DNA of 64,000 bases, from assembly GCA_937897325.1 (NCBI GenBank), contig CALCOY010000063.1, positions 1-64,000 of the forward strand. The letters run 5' to 3'. The notes beneath the pieces are model-generated. The model did not search any database. It saw nothing but the letters and a program-made list of their open reading frames with translations, and had not been told where the DNA came from. A program made the position numbers and the translations under genes. The stretch is from an uncultured Shimia sp. GTDB taxonomy: Bacteria > Pseudomonadota > Alphaproteobacteria > Rhodobacterales > Rhodobacteraceae. This document shows, in pieces, positions 44,936 to 55,069 of this stretch; position 1 is the first letter of the stretch; each line of letters opens with the position of its first letter.

Positions 44936-45754
44936 ATGAGCCTGATGAGAACACTGGCAAAAGTCGCCATCGGTGTGGCCGTGGCCAAAGGGGCCAGCCG
45001 TATGATGAACCGCTCGGGCAGCTCGGGCAGCGGCGGCGGGCTTGGTGGGCTTCTGGGCGGTCTAAATGCCGGATCTCCCGGCACAGGTCAGCCTTACTCG
45101 GCGGGTGCGGGCGGCGGGGTGCAGGACATGCTGGGCGGTCTTCTCGGCGGGGCGGGTGCCGGCCAAGGTGGCGGCCTCGGCGGGCTTTTGGAAAGCCTCG
45201 GCGGCACGCAAGGTGGTGGCGGTGGTCTGCAAAACATGCTGGGCGGTCTTGCGGGTGTGGCGGGTGCAGGTGGCCTTCTGGGCGGCCTCACCGGACAGAT
45301 GGGCAACCGCCCTGCCAGCAACAATGCAGATTTTGGCACGGTTCTGAATTCGGCTTTTGACGAGACGCCCGAACCCGAGATTGAACCGACCGCCGATCAG
45401 GAGGCCGCAGCCGCGCTGATGCTCAAGGCCATGATCCAGGCCGCGAAATCCGACGGAGAGCTGGACGACGCCGAACAGGAAAAACTGATCGGCCAATTGG
45501 GTGGCGATGTCGATCAGGAAGAGGCCGCCTTCGTTCAAGCTGAAATGCGCGCACCTGTCGATGTGGACGCGCTGGTGGGTCAGACGCCGCAAGGCATGGG
45601 TCCGCAGATCTATGCGGTGTCACTTCTGGCCATCGACCTAGACAGCGAAGCAGAAGCGCAATACCTGCACAAACTCGCCCGGGGTTTTGGGCTGGATGCA
45701 ACACAAGTGAACGACATCCATGCCCAGCTTGGGGTGCCATCGCTTTACGCTTAA
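44936..45754 (+). CDS. DUF533 / TerB-like tellurite-resistance-fold protein with glycine-rich region
   Basis: A 272-residue protein. The N-terminal 20 residues are a hydrophobic amphipathic helix (TLAKVAIGVAVAKGASRMM). Residues about 25-130 are strongly glycine-rich with repeated LGGLLGG units, and the C-terminal 110 residues form a helical DUF533 domain of the TerB superfamily (LKAMIQAAKSDGELDDAEQEKLIGQLGGDVDQEE, VSLLAIDLDSEAEAQYLHKLARGFGL), with acidic residues that could hold a metal ion. E. coli YebE is a relative. ATG 44936 has GGGAGG 9 bases upstream. The function is unknown. Confidence 0.85.
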   Translation: MSLMRTLAKVAIGVAVAKGASRMMNRSGSSGSGGGLGGLLGGLNAGSPGTGQPYSAGAGGGVQDMLGGLLGGAGAGQGGGLGGLLESLGGTQGGGGGLQNMLGGLAGVAGAGGLLGGLTGQMGNRPASNNADFGTVLNSAFDETPEPEIEPTADQEAAAALMLKAMIQAAKSDGELDDAEQEKLIGQLGGDVDQEEAAFVQAEMRAPVDVDALVGQTPQGMGPQIYAVSLLAIDLDSEAEAQYLHKLARGFGLDATQVNDIHAQLGVPSLYA

Positions 45755-47010
45755 CGCCGTTTGCGCGGGCGGCCGGGTTTGCCGCCCTGCCCGGTCGGCT
45801 TTGATCCAGGCCTTTGGCCAGGTCGTCCGCTGCGGCGCGATCGCCCCTTCGGTTTACCCCCAACCTCTTCGCTGGTCGGTGTCTCCCACGGACGCCCCGA
45901 GGCCACCTCCACCGCGGCTTTCATGGCCTTTTCGATGGCTTTCAAATACGGCATCTCATCAGGCGCGCAAAAGGCGATGGCTTCTCCGTCCTTGCCCGCC
46001 CGCGCGGTGCGCCCGATCCGGTGAACGTAGGCCTCTGGCACGTTGGGCAGTTCGTAGTTGTAGACGTGGTTCACATCCGGAATGTCGAGACCACGCGCCG
46101 CGACATCCGTGGCCACCAGGACCCGCAGATCGGAAGCTTTAAACGCCTTTATCGCGCGATCGCGGGCATTCTGACGTCTGTCCCCGTGGATTGCCTCGAC
46201 CGCGAAGCCGGCCTTGTCGAGCGCTTTGGCCAGTTTTTCCGATCCCCATTTCGTTCGGGCAAAGACCAGCGCGCGGTCATCGCGGTGCTTGTCCAAAAGC
46301 TCGATCAGCAATGCGGTCTTTTCGGTCTTGGCAATGAAGTGCACGACCTGACGGATCTTATCCGCCGCTTTACCGGGCGGGGAGACTTCGATCCGGACAG
46401 GACTTTTGAGGAACGCCGCTGCAATCTCGTTCATCTGCTTGGGCATCGTCGCGGAGAAGAGCATCGTCTGGCGTTCTTCGCCGATCAGTTCGGCGACCTT
46501 GCGCAGCGCGTGAATGAAACCCAGATCCAGCATCTGGTCTGCCTCGTCCAGCACCAGAAAACGCGTCTGCTTTAGGTCCACCGCCCCACGGTCCACGAGA
46601 TCCAGCAAGCGGCCGGGTGTGGCCACCAGCACATCCGTACCGCGCGCAAGGTTCTTGATCTGCGGGCCAATGCCGACGCCACCCACAACCCGTTGAATGA
46701 ACAGCGATTTGCCAGCGAGCTTACCCAGAACTTCGGCGATCTGCGTGGCCAATTCACGGGTCGGCGCAAGGATCAGGCCGCGTGCTACTTTGGGCTTCTG
46801 TTTGCCGCGGCCTTCCAGCAATCGCGTGATCAAAGGCAGCCCGAAAGCCGCCGTTTTGCCTGTCCCGGTTTGCGCCAAACCCAGCACATCGCGTCCGTTC
46901 AGCGCATGCGGAACGGCCTGTTTCTGGATCGGTGTCGGTTCGGTCAGGCCAAGGTCTGGCAACCGCTTGGCCAACGGGTCGGGCAGGCCCATCATGTCAA
47001 AATCGCTCAT
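45751..47010 (-). CDS. DEAD-box ATP-dependent RNA helicase, RhlE type
   Basis: A 419-residue RNA helicase. The helicase core fills residues 1-360: Q motif (LTEPTPIQKQAVP), Walker A (AQTGTGKTAAFGLP), APTRELATQ, DEAD in LVLDEADQMLDLGF, SAT in LFSATMPKQ, and HRIGRTARAGKDG. The last 50 residues are basic and low in complexity (KPKGRSRRSGRPGQRPGS), the usual RNA-binding tail. It is likely to be involved in ribosome assembly or mRNA turnover in the cold. It is divergent from the fur-like gene with 76 bases between the starts. Confidence 0.92.
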   Translation of the reverse strand: MSDFDMMGLPDPLAKRLPDLGLTEPTPIQKQAVPHALNGRDVLGLAQTGTGKTAAFGLPLITRLLEGRGKQKPKVARGLILAPTRELATQIAEVLGKLAGKSLFIQRVVGGVGIGPQIKNLARGTDVLVATPGRLLDLVDRGAVDLKQTRFLVLDEADQMLDLGFIHALRKVAELIGEERQTMLFSATMPKQMNEIAAAFLKSPVRIEVSPPGKAADKIRQVVHFIAKTEKTALLIELLDKHRDDRALVFARTKWGSEKLAKALDKAGFAVEAIHGDRRQNARDRAIKAFKASDLRVLVATDVAARGLDIPDVNHVYNYELPNVPEAYVHRIGRTARAGKDGEAIAFCAPDEMPYLKAIEKAMKAAVEVASGRPWETPTSEEVGGKPKGRSRRSGRPGQRPGSKPTGQGGKPGRPRKRR

Positions 47011-47086
47011 GCCCCCCTCTGAACCTATGACTCGCCAGCGTCAACCGCAATTGCCCCTCGCGCCAAACCCCGCTAGAGGAACGCAC

Positions 47087-47506
47087 ATGACGAACGACCG
47101 GCGCACGATACTTGAACGATGCGAGGCAAAGGGCCTGCGTATGACCGGTCAGCGTCGGATTATCGCGAAAGTGCTGCAAGATGCAGAAGACCACCCGGAT
47201 GTGGAGCAGCTATATGCCCGCGCCAGCGCTGTGGATGAGGCTATTTCTATTGCGACGGTTTATCGGACGGTGAAACTGTTCGAAGAGGCCAGGATCCTCG
47301 ACAAACTGGAATTCGGTGACGGGCGTGCGCGCTACGAAGACGCGGAACGCGATCACCACGACCATCTGATCGATATTAACTCAGGCGAAGTTATTGAATT
47401 CGTTGACGAAGAGATCGAGGCTCTGCAGGAACGGATCGCTGCCAAACTGGGTTATGAACTGCGCGGCCATCGGCTGGAACTGTATGGGGTTCCGAAAAAG
47501 AAATGA
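47087..47506 (+). CDS. fur: Fur-family metal-responsive regulator (Fur/Mur type)
   Basis: A 139-residue ferric-uptake-regulator family protein. The winged helix (LRMTGQRRIIAKVLQDAEDHPDVEQLY..., with recognition helix ISIATVYRTVKLFEEA) covers residues 18-70; metal ligands include His36 and the HHDH cluster at 90-93 (RDHHDHLIDINSGEVIEF). The C-terminal CxxC zinc pair is absent and no Irr-type haem motif is seen. In alphaproteobacteria such proteins respond to iron or manganese (Fur or Mur), so the metal is uncertain. AGAGGA lies 6 bases upstream of ATG 47087. Confidence 0.88.
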   Translation: MTNDRRTILERCEAKGLRMTGQRRIIAKVLQDAEDHPDVEQLYARASAVDEAISIATVYRTVKLFEEARILDKLEFGDGRARYEDAERDHHDHLIDINSGEVIEFVDEEIEALQERIAAKLGYELRGHRLELYGVPKKK

Positions 47507-47528
47507 CCCCTGACAACTGGCCCCCGAG

Positions 47529-48407
47529 ATGAGCCCAAATCTGCGTGGCGCCGGGCTGATGACCCTGGCGATGCTTTGCTTTGCAATAGAAGACGCGTTG
47601 ATCAAGATGCTGTCAGGGGCGCTGCCTGTCGTTCAGATCATTGTGCTTCTGGGGATCGGTGGCGCCATTATCATGGCCGTGGCCTGTCGATTGCAACGCC
47701 AGCCTTTGCTCCCACCTGAACTGAAGACGCGGAGCGTTGTTATTCGCAATATTGGCGAGGTCATAGGCACGCTGGGCTTTGTAAGCGCCATCGCCCTGAT
47801 CCCGCTTGCCACGGCGTCGGCGATCCTGCAAACCACGCCCTTGGTCGTTACTTTAGGGGCAGCCCTTTTTCTTGGTGAACAGGTAGGGTGGCGGCGATGG
47901 CTGGCCATTCTCGTCGGGCTTGCCGGGGTTCTTGTCATCATCCGGCCCGGAGCCACAGGCTTTGACTGGAACGCGCTTTTTGCCCTGCAGGGGGTTTTGG
48001 GCCTCGCCATTCGCGACGTCGCAACCCGGCGCGTCCCGGCGCGTCTTTCGGCACTTCAGCTCAGTTTTGTGGCGTTTTCGCTTTTGGTTCCCGCAGGCCT
48101 GATCGCCGCATTGGCGATGGGCACCCGGTTTGTCTTGCCAGGTTCGCAGGATTGGGTGCTGCTGGTCGGGGCGGCGATCGTCGGCGCGTTTTCCTACCGC
48201 TTCATTGTCTCTGCGATGCGCATTGGTGAGATCAGCTTTGTCACATCTTTCCGGTACACGCGGATGATCTTCGCCTTGGCCATAGGCGTCCTTGTCTTTG
48301 CGGAACGTCCCGATCAGCTGACGCTGATTGGCGCAGCCATCGTGATCGGCTCCGGCCTTTATACACTTTGGCGGGAAAGGCGAGTGATGTCGCAAACATC
48401 TGCCTAG
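47529..48407 (+). CDS. EamA/DMT-family transporter
   Basis: A 292-residue membrane protein with ten predicted helices arranged as two EamA repeats, each about 140 residues. Typical helices are LGFVSAIALIPLATASAILQ and the second-repeat start LFALQGVLGLAIRDVA. DMT permeases export metabolites or amino acids; the substrate is unknown. The gene starts 22 bases after the Fur-like gene and may be co-transcribed with it. Confidence 0.88.
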   Translation: MSPNLRGAGLMTLAMLCFAIEDALIKMLSGALPVVQIIVLLGIGGAIIMAVACRLQRQPLLPPELKTRSVVIRNIGEVIGTLGFVSAIALIPLATASAILQTTPLVVTLGAALFLGEQVGWRRWLAILVGLAGVLVIIRPGATGFDWNALFALQGVLGLAIRDVATRRVPARLSALQLSFVAFSLLVPAGLIAALAMGTRFVLPGSQDWVLLVGAAIVGAFSYRFIVSAMRIGEISFVTSFRYTRMIFALAIGVLVFAERPDQLTLIGAAIVIGSGLYTLWRERRVMSQTSA

Positions 48408-50349
<1,942 letters not shown>

Positions 50350-50380
50350 TTGCGCTGACGGACGGTCGTAGACATGATCC

Positions 50381-50794
50381 ATGAACCCTGACGACATCAT
50401 CATCAAGCTAGGTCTGCAACCCCACCCGGAGGGTGGACACTATCGGCAGACATGGGTCGCGGACGGGCCCGGACGACCCTCGGGTACGTGCATCTACTTT
50501 CTTCTCGCCAAGGACGAACGCAGCCATTGGCACAAGGTCGATGCAACGGAGATTTGGCTGTATCACGCCGGCGCGCCGCTGGTTCTATCGATCAGCGCTG
50601 CGGAGACAGGACCGCGGAAGGATCATCTGCTGACCCCCGATCTTGAGACCGGCGCGCCACAAATCATTGTGCCCACCGGGCATTGGCAATCGGCGCAAAG
50701 CAGTGGCGAATGGACCTTGGTCAGCTGCACCGTCTCACCCGGCTTTCAGTTCGAAGGTTTCACGCTGGCCCCAGAGGGCTTTGAAATCCCCTAA
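50381..50794 (+). CDS. Cupin family protein (DUF985)
   Basis: A 137-residue single-domain cupin. The DUF985 signature is clear: LGLQPHPEGGHYRQTW at the start, FLLAKDERSHWHKVDATEIWLYHAGAPL (about 42-69) and the C-terminal GEWTLVSCTVSPGFQFEGF. The histidines and glutamate in these motifs are placed to bind metal. Function is unknown; relatives have been suggested to act on sugar nucleotides. The stop overlaps the convergent ABC-F gene by four bases. Confidence 0.88.
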   Translation: MNPDDIIIKLGLQPHPEGGHYRQTWVADGPGRPSGTCIYFLLAKDERSHWHKVDATEIWLYHAGAPLVLSISAAETGPRKDHLLTPDLETGAPQIIVPTGHWQSAQSSGEWTLVSCTVSPGFQFEGFTLAPEGFEIP

Positions 50795-52599
50795 TCCTCG
50801 GCCTTTTCGGCCAGGGTCAGCCATTCATCTTCCGATGTGGCCAGTTTCTCCTGCCGCTCGGTTAGCGCCTCAGTCGCCTTGCGAAACTTCACCGGCTCGC
50901 GGTTAAAAAGATCCGGATCGGAAAGCAATTCTTCGAGCTTTCCGATTTCAACTGTGAGACGGTCGATTTCGGTTGGGAGCGCCTCCAGCCGGTGTTTCTC
51001 GGTGAAACTGAGGCCAGGTTTCACGGTGCTTTTGGTTTGTGGCTTTGGCAACGAACTCTTCGATCTAGGAGTCTTTTCATCGGCCTTGATGTGCGGCTTT
51101 TGCGTCTGATAGTCGGACCAACCACCTGCATAAACGGTTGCCTGCCCGTCCCCTTCCATAACAATCGTTGTGACCGCCACGCGGTCGAGGAAGTCGCGAT
51201 CGTGGCTGACCAAAAGTACTGTCCCTTCGAACGCGCTGATCAGATCCTGCAACAGATCCAGTGTTTCCACGTCAAGATCGTTTGTCGGTTCGTCCAGTAC
51301 CAGAAGGTTCGAAGTTTGCGCGAGGATACGCGCCAGCAACAGCCGCGCCTTTTCACCCCCCGACAGCGAACGCACCGGTGCGCGGGCCTGGGCTTCATCG
51401 AACAGAAAGTCCTTGAGATATCCTACCACGTGCCGGGGCTGACCACGCACCATCACCTGATCTGATTTGCCACTGACGCGCATGTCGGGATCTTGCGTGA
51501 GGCTGTCCCAAAGCGTGGCATCGGGATCAAGCTGCGCGCGGGTTTGATCAAAGATGGCGAGCGTCAGGTTGCTGCCAAGTGTCACGGTTCCCAAGTCCGG
51601 TTTTTCTTTACCGATCAGCATGTTGAGAAGCGTTGTCTTGCCCACACCGTTCGGTCCGACAAGTGCGATCCGGTCACCGCGCTTCACGGTCAGCGAAAAC
51701 GGTTTGAGGATTGTCTTGTTGCCGAAGGCCTTGGTGATGCCCCGCGCTTCGATCACCTTTCGTCCAGACTTCGAGCCTGCTTCGAGCGACATGTCTGCGG
51801 TGCCCTGACGCTTGATCTGTGCCGCGCGCTCGGCACGCAGGGCGTGCAGCGCCCGGACCCGACCCTGGTTCCGCTTACGACGGGCTGAGATGCCCTCGAC
51901 CGCCCAGCGGGCCTCGGCCTTGATCTTGCGGTTAAGCTTGTGGCGGGCGGTGTCTTCCTCTTCCCAGGTCGTGTCGCGCCACGCCTCAAACGCATCAAAG
52001 CCTTTGTCCTGACGACGCACAATTCCTCGGTCAATCCAAAGGGTTGCCCGTGCAAGTGCGCGGAGGAAGGCGCGGTCATGGCTGATGAGGACAAAGCCCG
52101 ATCGGGTGGCACGCAATTCGCTTTCGAGCCAACCGATCGCCTCGATATCCAGATGGTTTGTCGGTTCGTCCAGCAGCATCAGATCGGGCTCTGACGCCAT
52201 GAGACGGGCAAGAGCTGCGCGGCGGCGTTCGCCACCCGACGCTATGCCGACAGGGCGCGCCGGATCAAACTTCAGACCCTGGCCCGCCCGTTCGACGCGG
52301 TACATCTCGGACGTTTCCAGACCATCGATCGCGAAGTCACCAAGCGTGGAAAATCCGGTCAAGTCAGGATCTTGCTCCATGTACTTCACAGAGATACCGG
52401 GGCCCGCCACGATCTCACCGCGGTCGGGTTCGACCAGACCGGCCATGACCTTCATCAACGTCGACTTGCCCGAGCCGTTGCGCCCGACAAGCGCCAGACG
52501 ATCGCCCGGTTGAACGATCAGGGACAGGTCATCGAAGACAGGATCGCCGCCAAAAGTCAGCGAGATCTCATTGACCTGCAAGAGAGGAACGCGCGCCAT
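50791..52599 (-). CDS. ABC-F family ATPase (Uup-like)
   Basis: A 602-residue soluble protein with two ABC ATPase domains and no membrane segments. Walker A motifs are GRNGSGKST (domain 1) and GPNGVGKTT (domain 2); signature motifs are SGGERRRAALARL and LSGGEKARLLLARIL; Walker B regions are LMLLDEPTNHLD and LLVLDEPTNDLD. The linker is arginine-rich, and the C-terminal 90 residues form a coiled coil (FTEKHRLEALPTEIDRLTVEIGKLEELL), as in Uup. ABC-F proteins act on the ribosome or, for Uup, in DNA repair-associated processes. The ribosome-binding site lies in a hairpin directly before ATG 52599. Confidence 0.9.
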   Translation of the reverse strand: MARVPLLQVNEISLTFGGDPVFDDLSLIVQPGDRLALVGRNGSGKSTLMKVMAGLVEPDRGEIVAGPGISVKYMEQDPDLTGFSTLGDFAIDGLETSEMYRVERAGQGLKFDPARPVGIASGGERRRAALARLMASEPDLMLLDEPTNHLDIEAIGWLESELRATRSGFVLISHDRAFLRALARATLWIDRGIVRRQDKGFDAFEAWRDTTWEEEDTARHKLNRKIKAEARWAVEGISARRKRNQGRVRALHALRAERAAQIKRQGTADMSLEAGSKSGRKVIEARGITKAFGNKTILKPFSLTVKRGDRIALVGPNGVGKTTLLNMLIGKEKPDLGTVTLGSNLTLAIFDQTRAQLDPDATLWDSLTQDPDMRVSGKSDQVMVRGQPRHVVGYLKDFLFDEAQARAPVRSLSGGEKARLLLARILAQTSNLLVLDEPTNDLDVETLDLLQDLISAFEGTVLLVSHDRDFLDRVAVTTIVMEGDGQATVYAGGWSDYQTQKPHIKADEKTPRSKSSLPKPQTKSTVKPGLSFTEKHRLEALPTEIDRLTVEIGKLEELLSDPDLFNREPVKFRKATEALTERQEKLATSEDEWLTLAEKAED

Positions 52600-52622
52600 G
52601 GCCCTCCCGTAAATCGGAGGGC
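52600..52622 (-). promoter_or_regulatory. Hairpin enclosing the ABC-F ribosome-binding site
   Basis: GCCCTCC (52601-52607) is complementary to GGAGGGC (52616-52622), with an 8-base loop. On the minus strand the 3' arm GGAGGGC is the only ribosome-binding sequence for the ABC-F gene and ends one base before its ATG. Folding would hide it from ribosomes. There is no T-run, so a terminator is less likely. Confidence 0.5.
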
Positions 52623-52733
52623 GCAGCACGTCAACGGCACCAGGCGAAACGGTTCAAAAAGACGCAAGTTCGAGGTCGGTATCACATCGGTATTGTGTCG
52701 GTAATTCATCGGTGCCGACATGTTTGTGGTCGC

Positions 52734-53462
52734 TTAACCCGACACAGCCCGCAATAGGCGTTTGCGCGTTGGTGGAATCGCCCCAATCTCGAGCCCGGTG
52801 AACACGTGAAGCGTATTCATCTGTCGGTCGACCACGGCGTGATCACTGACCCATCCGCCCATGACGAGGTAGGTGCGCAGCAATGGCGGCATTCGCAACA
52901 TGGCCTTTTTGGCGTCGGGCTTGCGGCGCAGACGGGCGGCGAATTTGAAAACATCGGGCGCCTTGACCCGAGGCAACCAGCGTTTGGGCGCAAGATGCCG
53001 GTGCTTCAGCATGGCAAAGGCATCAAGATAGTCGGCTGTATCGATACCAGCGAAGGAGGAACAGCCAAACAGAAGCTGCACATCGTTTTCGTCGACATAA
53101 GCTGTCATCGCGCCCCAAGCGACGCGCAGGATATCCGGATCAGTCACGTCAGGATGTACGCAGAAGCGGCCCATTTCGACCATCTTGCCTTCGAAATCCC
53201 GCAGAGCGTCGAGATCATAGAACTGGGCCGAATAGCTGTTGGCGATGTCGGCCCCGGAAAGCGTGAGCATCCGAAAGCAGCAAACAAGGCGGTGACTGTC
53301 TGCTTCTTCGATCAGCATGTGAGTACAAAACGCGTCGAACGCATCGGCGTCACGCACTTCGTCAGTCGAAAAGCTGATGGCCCGCAATCGCTGGGCAGCC
53401 TCGATGTCGTGCCGCGTGTTCGCGCTACGCACGTTGTATCTGCCCTTCTTGAACAAAGTCAT
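52734..53462 (-). CDS. olsB: Ornithine N-alpha-acyltransferase OlsB
   Basis: A GNAT-fold acyltransferase of 242 residues that makes lyso-ornithine lipid from ornithine and 3-hydroxyacyl-ACP. Family features are GRYNVRSANTRHDIEAAQRLR at the start, RLVCCFRMLTLSG, YDLDALRDFEGKMVEMGRFCVHPD (about 92-115) and LLFGCSSFAGIDTADY. OlsA, which completes ornithine lipid synthesis, commonly lies next to olsB; here the downstream neighbour is the ABC-F gene, so olsA is elsewhere if present. Ornithine lipids replace phospholipids in phosphate-poor sea water. Confidence 0.85.
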   Translation of the reverse strand: MTLFKKGRYNVRSANTRHDIEAAQRLRAISFSTDEVRDADAFDAFCTHMLIEEADSHRLVCCFRMLTLSGADIANSYSAQFYDLDALRDFEGKMVEMGRFCVHPDVTDPDILRVAWGAMTAYVDENDVQLLFGCSSFAGIDTADYLDAFAMLKHRHLAPKRWLPRVKAPDVFKFAARLRRKPDAKKAMLRMPPLLRTYLVMGGWVSDHAVVDRQMNTLHVFTGLEIGAIPPTRKRLLRAVSG

Positions 53463-53527
53463 GTGCCCGTCCGCCGTCTGATTTATGAGGGCCCTACCAC
53501 AATCGACATGACGATTGCGTAACGCGC

Positions 53528-53989
53528 CTAAGGTGACGTACCCGGCAAAGCATCAATACGACCGATATTCGTCAGAAGCTGACGCAGGAAGGTGCGGTTG
53601 TCGATGCCTGTATCCGTCACGCGCCGCGCGAGGGGGACGACTTGCCCGTCTTCGAGACCGAAGCGTTCGATGTTTGTAACGACACCGGCCTGATCAAAGC
53701 TGATCGCAAGCACCTGGCGCTCGACCTCTCTCGGCTCCATGAAGCCAAGGGTCCGCATGCGGCTGCGCACATAATAGTAACCGCTTTCGTTCAGAACGCC
53801 TGCAGATGAGGGTGAGCCGATCGTCTCCTCAACGGATGCGCGGGTGTCGATGCCTACGACGATTTCATCAAGCTGTTCCTGCGGTGGAATGTAGCCATGG
53901 TTCTGAAAGGTTGGCGAGCAGGCACCCATCGCCAGGACGACCAGGAAAGATCCCAGCGTTCGGCTGCGTGCGAGAATGCGCTTGCTCAT
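53528..53989 (-). CDS. bamE: Outer-membrane assembly lipoprotein BamE (SmpA/OmlA)
   Basis: BamE is a small lipoprotein of the Bam complex that inserts beta-barrels. The 153-residue protein has a lipoprotein signal peptide ending VLAMGAC (lipobox MGAC), then the BamE domain with GYIPPQEQLDEIVVGIDTRASVEETIGSPS, YYYVRSRMRTLGFMEPREVERQVLAISFD and IERFGLEDGQ. Alphaproteobacterial BamE proteins have this longer form. It is divergent from yceD with 85 bases between the starts. Confidence 0.92.
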   Translation of the reverse strand: MSKRILARSRTLGSFLVVLAMGACSPTFQNHGYIPPQEQLDEIVVGIDTRASVEETIGSPSSAGVLNESGYYYVRSRMRTLGFMEPREVERQVLAISFDQAGVVTNIERFGLEDGQVVPLARRVTDTGIDNRTFLRQLLTNIGRIDALPGTSP

Positions 53990-54074
53990 GTGGCCCTTGC
54001 TCCTGTCGCGTCCGGCTTTTATCAGGCATTACTCAAGATATAGACCCTGTTCAAGAAACGAAAGGTCTGTTCCC

Positions 54075-54620
54075 ATGCCCAAATTGCCTTCGGATACGGC
54101 CCTGCGGGTGCCGGATCTGTCCAGCGCTGCACCGACCGGATTTGATCTGCGCCCTGCACCGGAAAGCCTTGCAAATCTGGCCGAAACGCTGGGTGTTATC
54201 GGTTTGCGTAAAGTCCGATTTAGAGGGGACATCCGAGCAGAAGGCCAAGACGACTGGGTGCTGCGGGGAAAACTTGGCGCAAGCGTGATTCAGGCCTGCA
54301 GTGTCACGCTTGAGCCGGTAACGACGCGAATCGATACAGACGTGACCCGGCACTACACGCGCGATTTCCAAGAGATCGAAACGCCTGAGGCCGAGATGCC
54401 CGAAGACGATAGCGTCGAGCCACTGGGCCAATGGATTGATCCAGGTGCTGTTCTGCAAGAGGCGCTCAGCCTGAACCTGCCACTCTATCCGAGGGCAGAA
54501 GGTGCCGAACTAGGCGAAGCCATCTTCACAGAACCCGGTGAATTACCGATGCGGGACGAAGATGCGCGCCCTTTTGCTGGTCTTGCCGGGTTGCGGGACG
54601 CGTTGAAAAAGGAAGATTGA
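54075..54620 (+). CDS. yceD: DUF177 protein (YceD)
   Basis: A 181-residue protein of the YceD/DUF177 family, linked in E. coli and plants to 23S rRNA accumulation or processing. The segment ASVIQACSVTLEPVTTRIDTDV with its cysteine is the family hallmark (C..C-like motif region), and the acidic middle (ETPEAEMPEDDSVEP) precedes the conserved IDPGAVLQEALSLNLPLYPR. Its ATG at 54075 matches the usual N-terminus. rpmF, encoding ribosomal protein L32, follows; the yceD-rpmF pair is conserved in many bacteria. Confidence 0.9.
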   Translation: MPKLPSDTALRVPDLSSAAPTGFDLRPAPESLANLAETLGVIGLRKVRFRGDIRAEGQDDWVLRGKLGASVIQACSVTLEPVTTRIDTDVTRHYTRDFQEIETPEAEMPEDDSVEPLGQWIDPGAVLQEALSLNLPLYPRAEGAELGEAIFTEPGELPMRDEDARPFAGLAGLRDALKKED

Positions 54621-54824
54621 GGCCTGCAAAGTTTCCGCTTGCAAGATCAAGACTTTTGACTATTTTCCCGCGACCATCGAATTTAAGGTTGGACAGGCGT
54701 GCGACAGAGGCATAAACGCCACCAGACGCCCTTTCGCTGAACGACCGATAAGCAGGCCCGGATGCTCGGGCAAGACGCAACCCAGACCGCCCGCGTGCGG
54801 CAGCTAGAACGAAAGCCCGAAGCC

Positions 54825-55031
54825 ATGGCTGTGCAACAGAATAAAGTGTCGAAATCGCGCCGCAACAACCGCCGCGCGCATGACCGACTGATCGCCTCAA
54901 ACCCCAACGAATGCCCCAATTGTGGTGAGTTGAAGCGCCCGCATCACATCTGTGCGGCATGCGGTCACTACAACGACGCCGAAATCATCGCTCTGACCGA
55001 AGAGATTGATCTGGAAGACGACGCGGCCTGA
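54825..55031 (+). CDS. rpmF: 50S ribosomal protein L32
   Basis: A 68-residue L32. It begins [20 protein letters not shown] and has the zinc-binding cysteines in [19 protein letters not shown] (C-x2-C and C-x2-C). The acidic C-terminal extension ([10 protein letters not shown]) is usual for alphaproteobacteria. It lies 204 bases after yceD, with room for its own promoter, and starts the rpmF-plsX-fabH-ihfA block that links ribosome and membrane synthesis. Confidence 0.96.
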   Translation: MAVQQNKVSKSRRNNRRAHDRLIASNPNECPNCGELKRPHHICAACGHYNDAEIIALTEEIDLEDDAA

Positions 55032-55069
55032 TTTCGGACGACGCAACAAACAGCAGGCGGCCTGCGCAA

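Noticed and set aside
45000-45310. Repetitive GGC/GGT-rich DNA resembling a tandem repeat array
   Set aside because: It is the glycine-rich coding region of the DUF533 protein, with irregular units and an intact frame.
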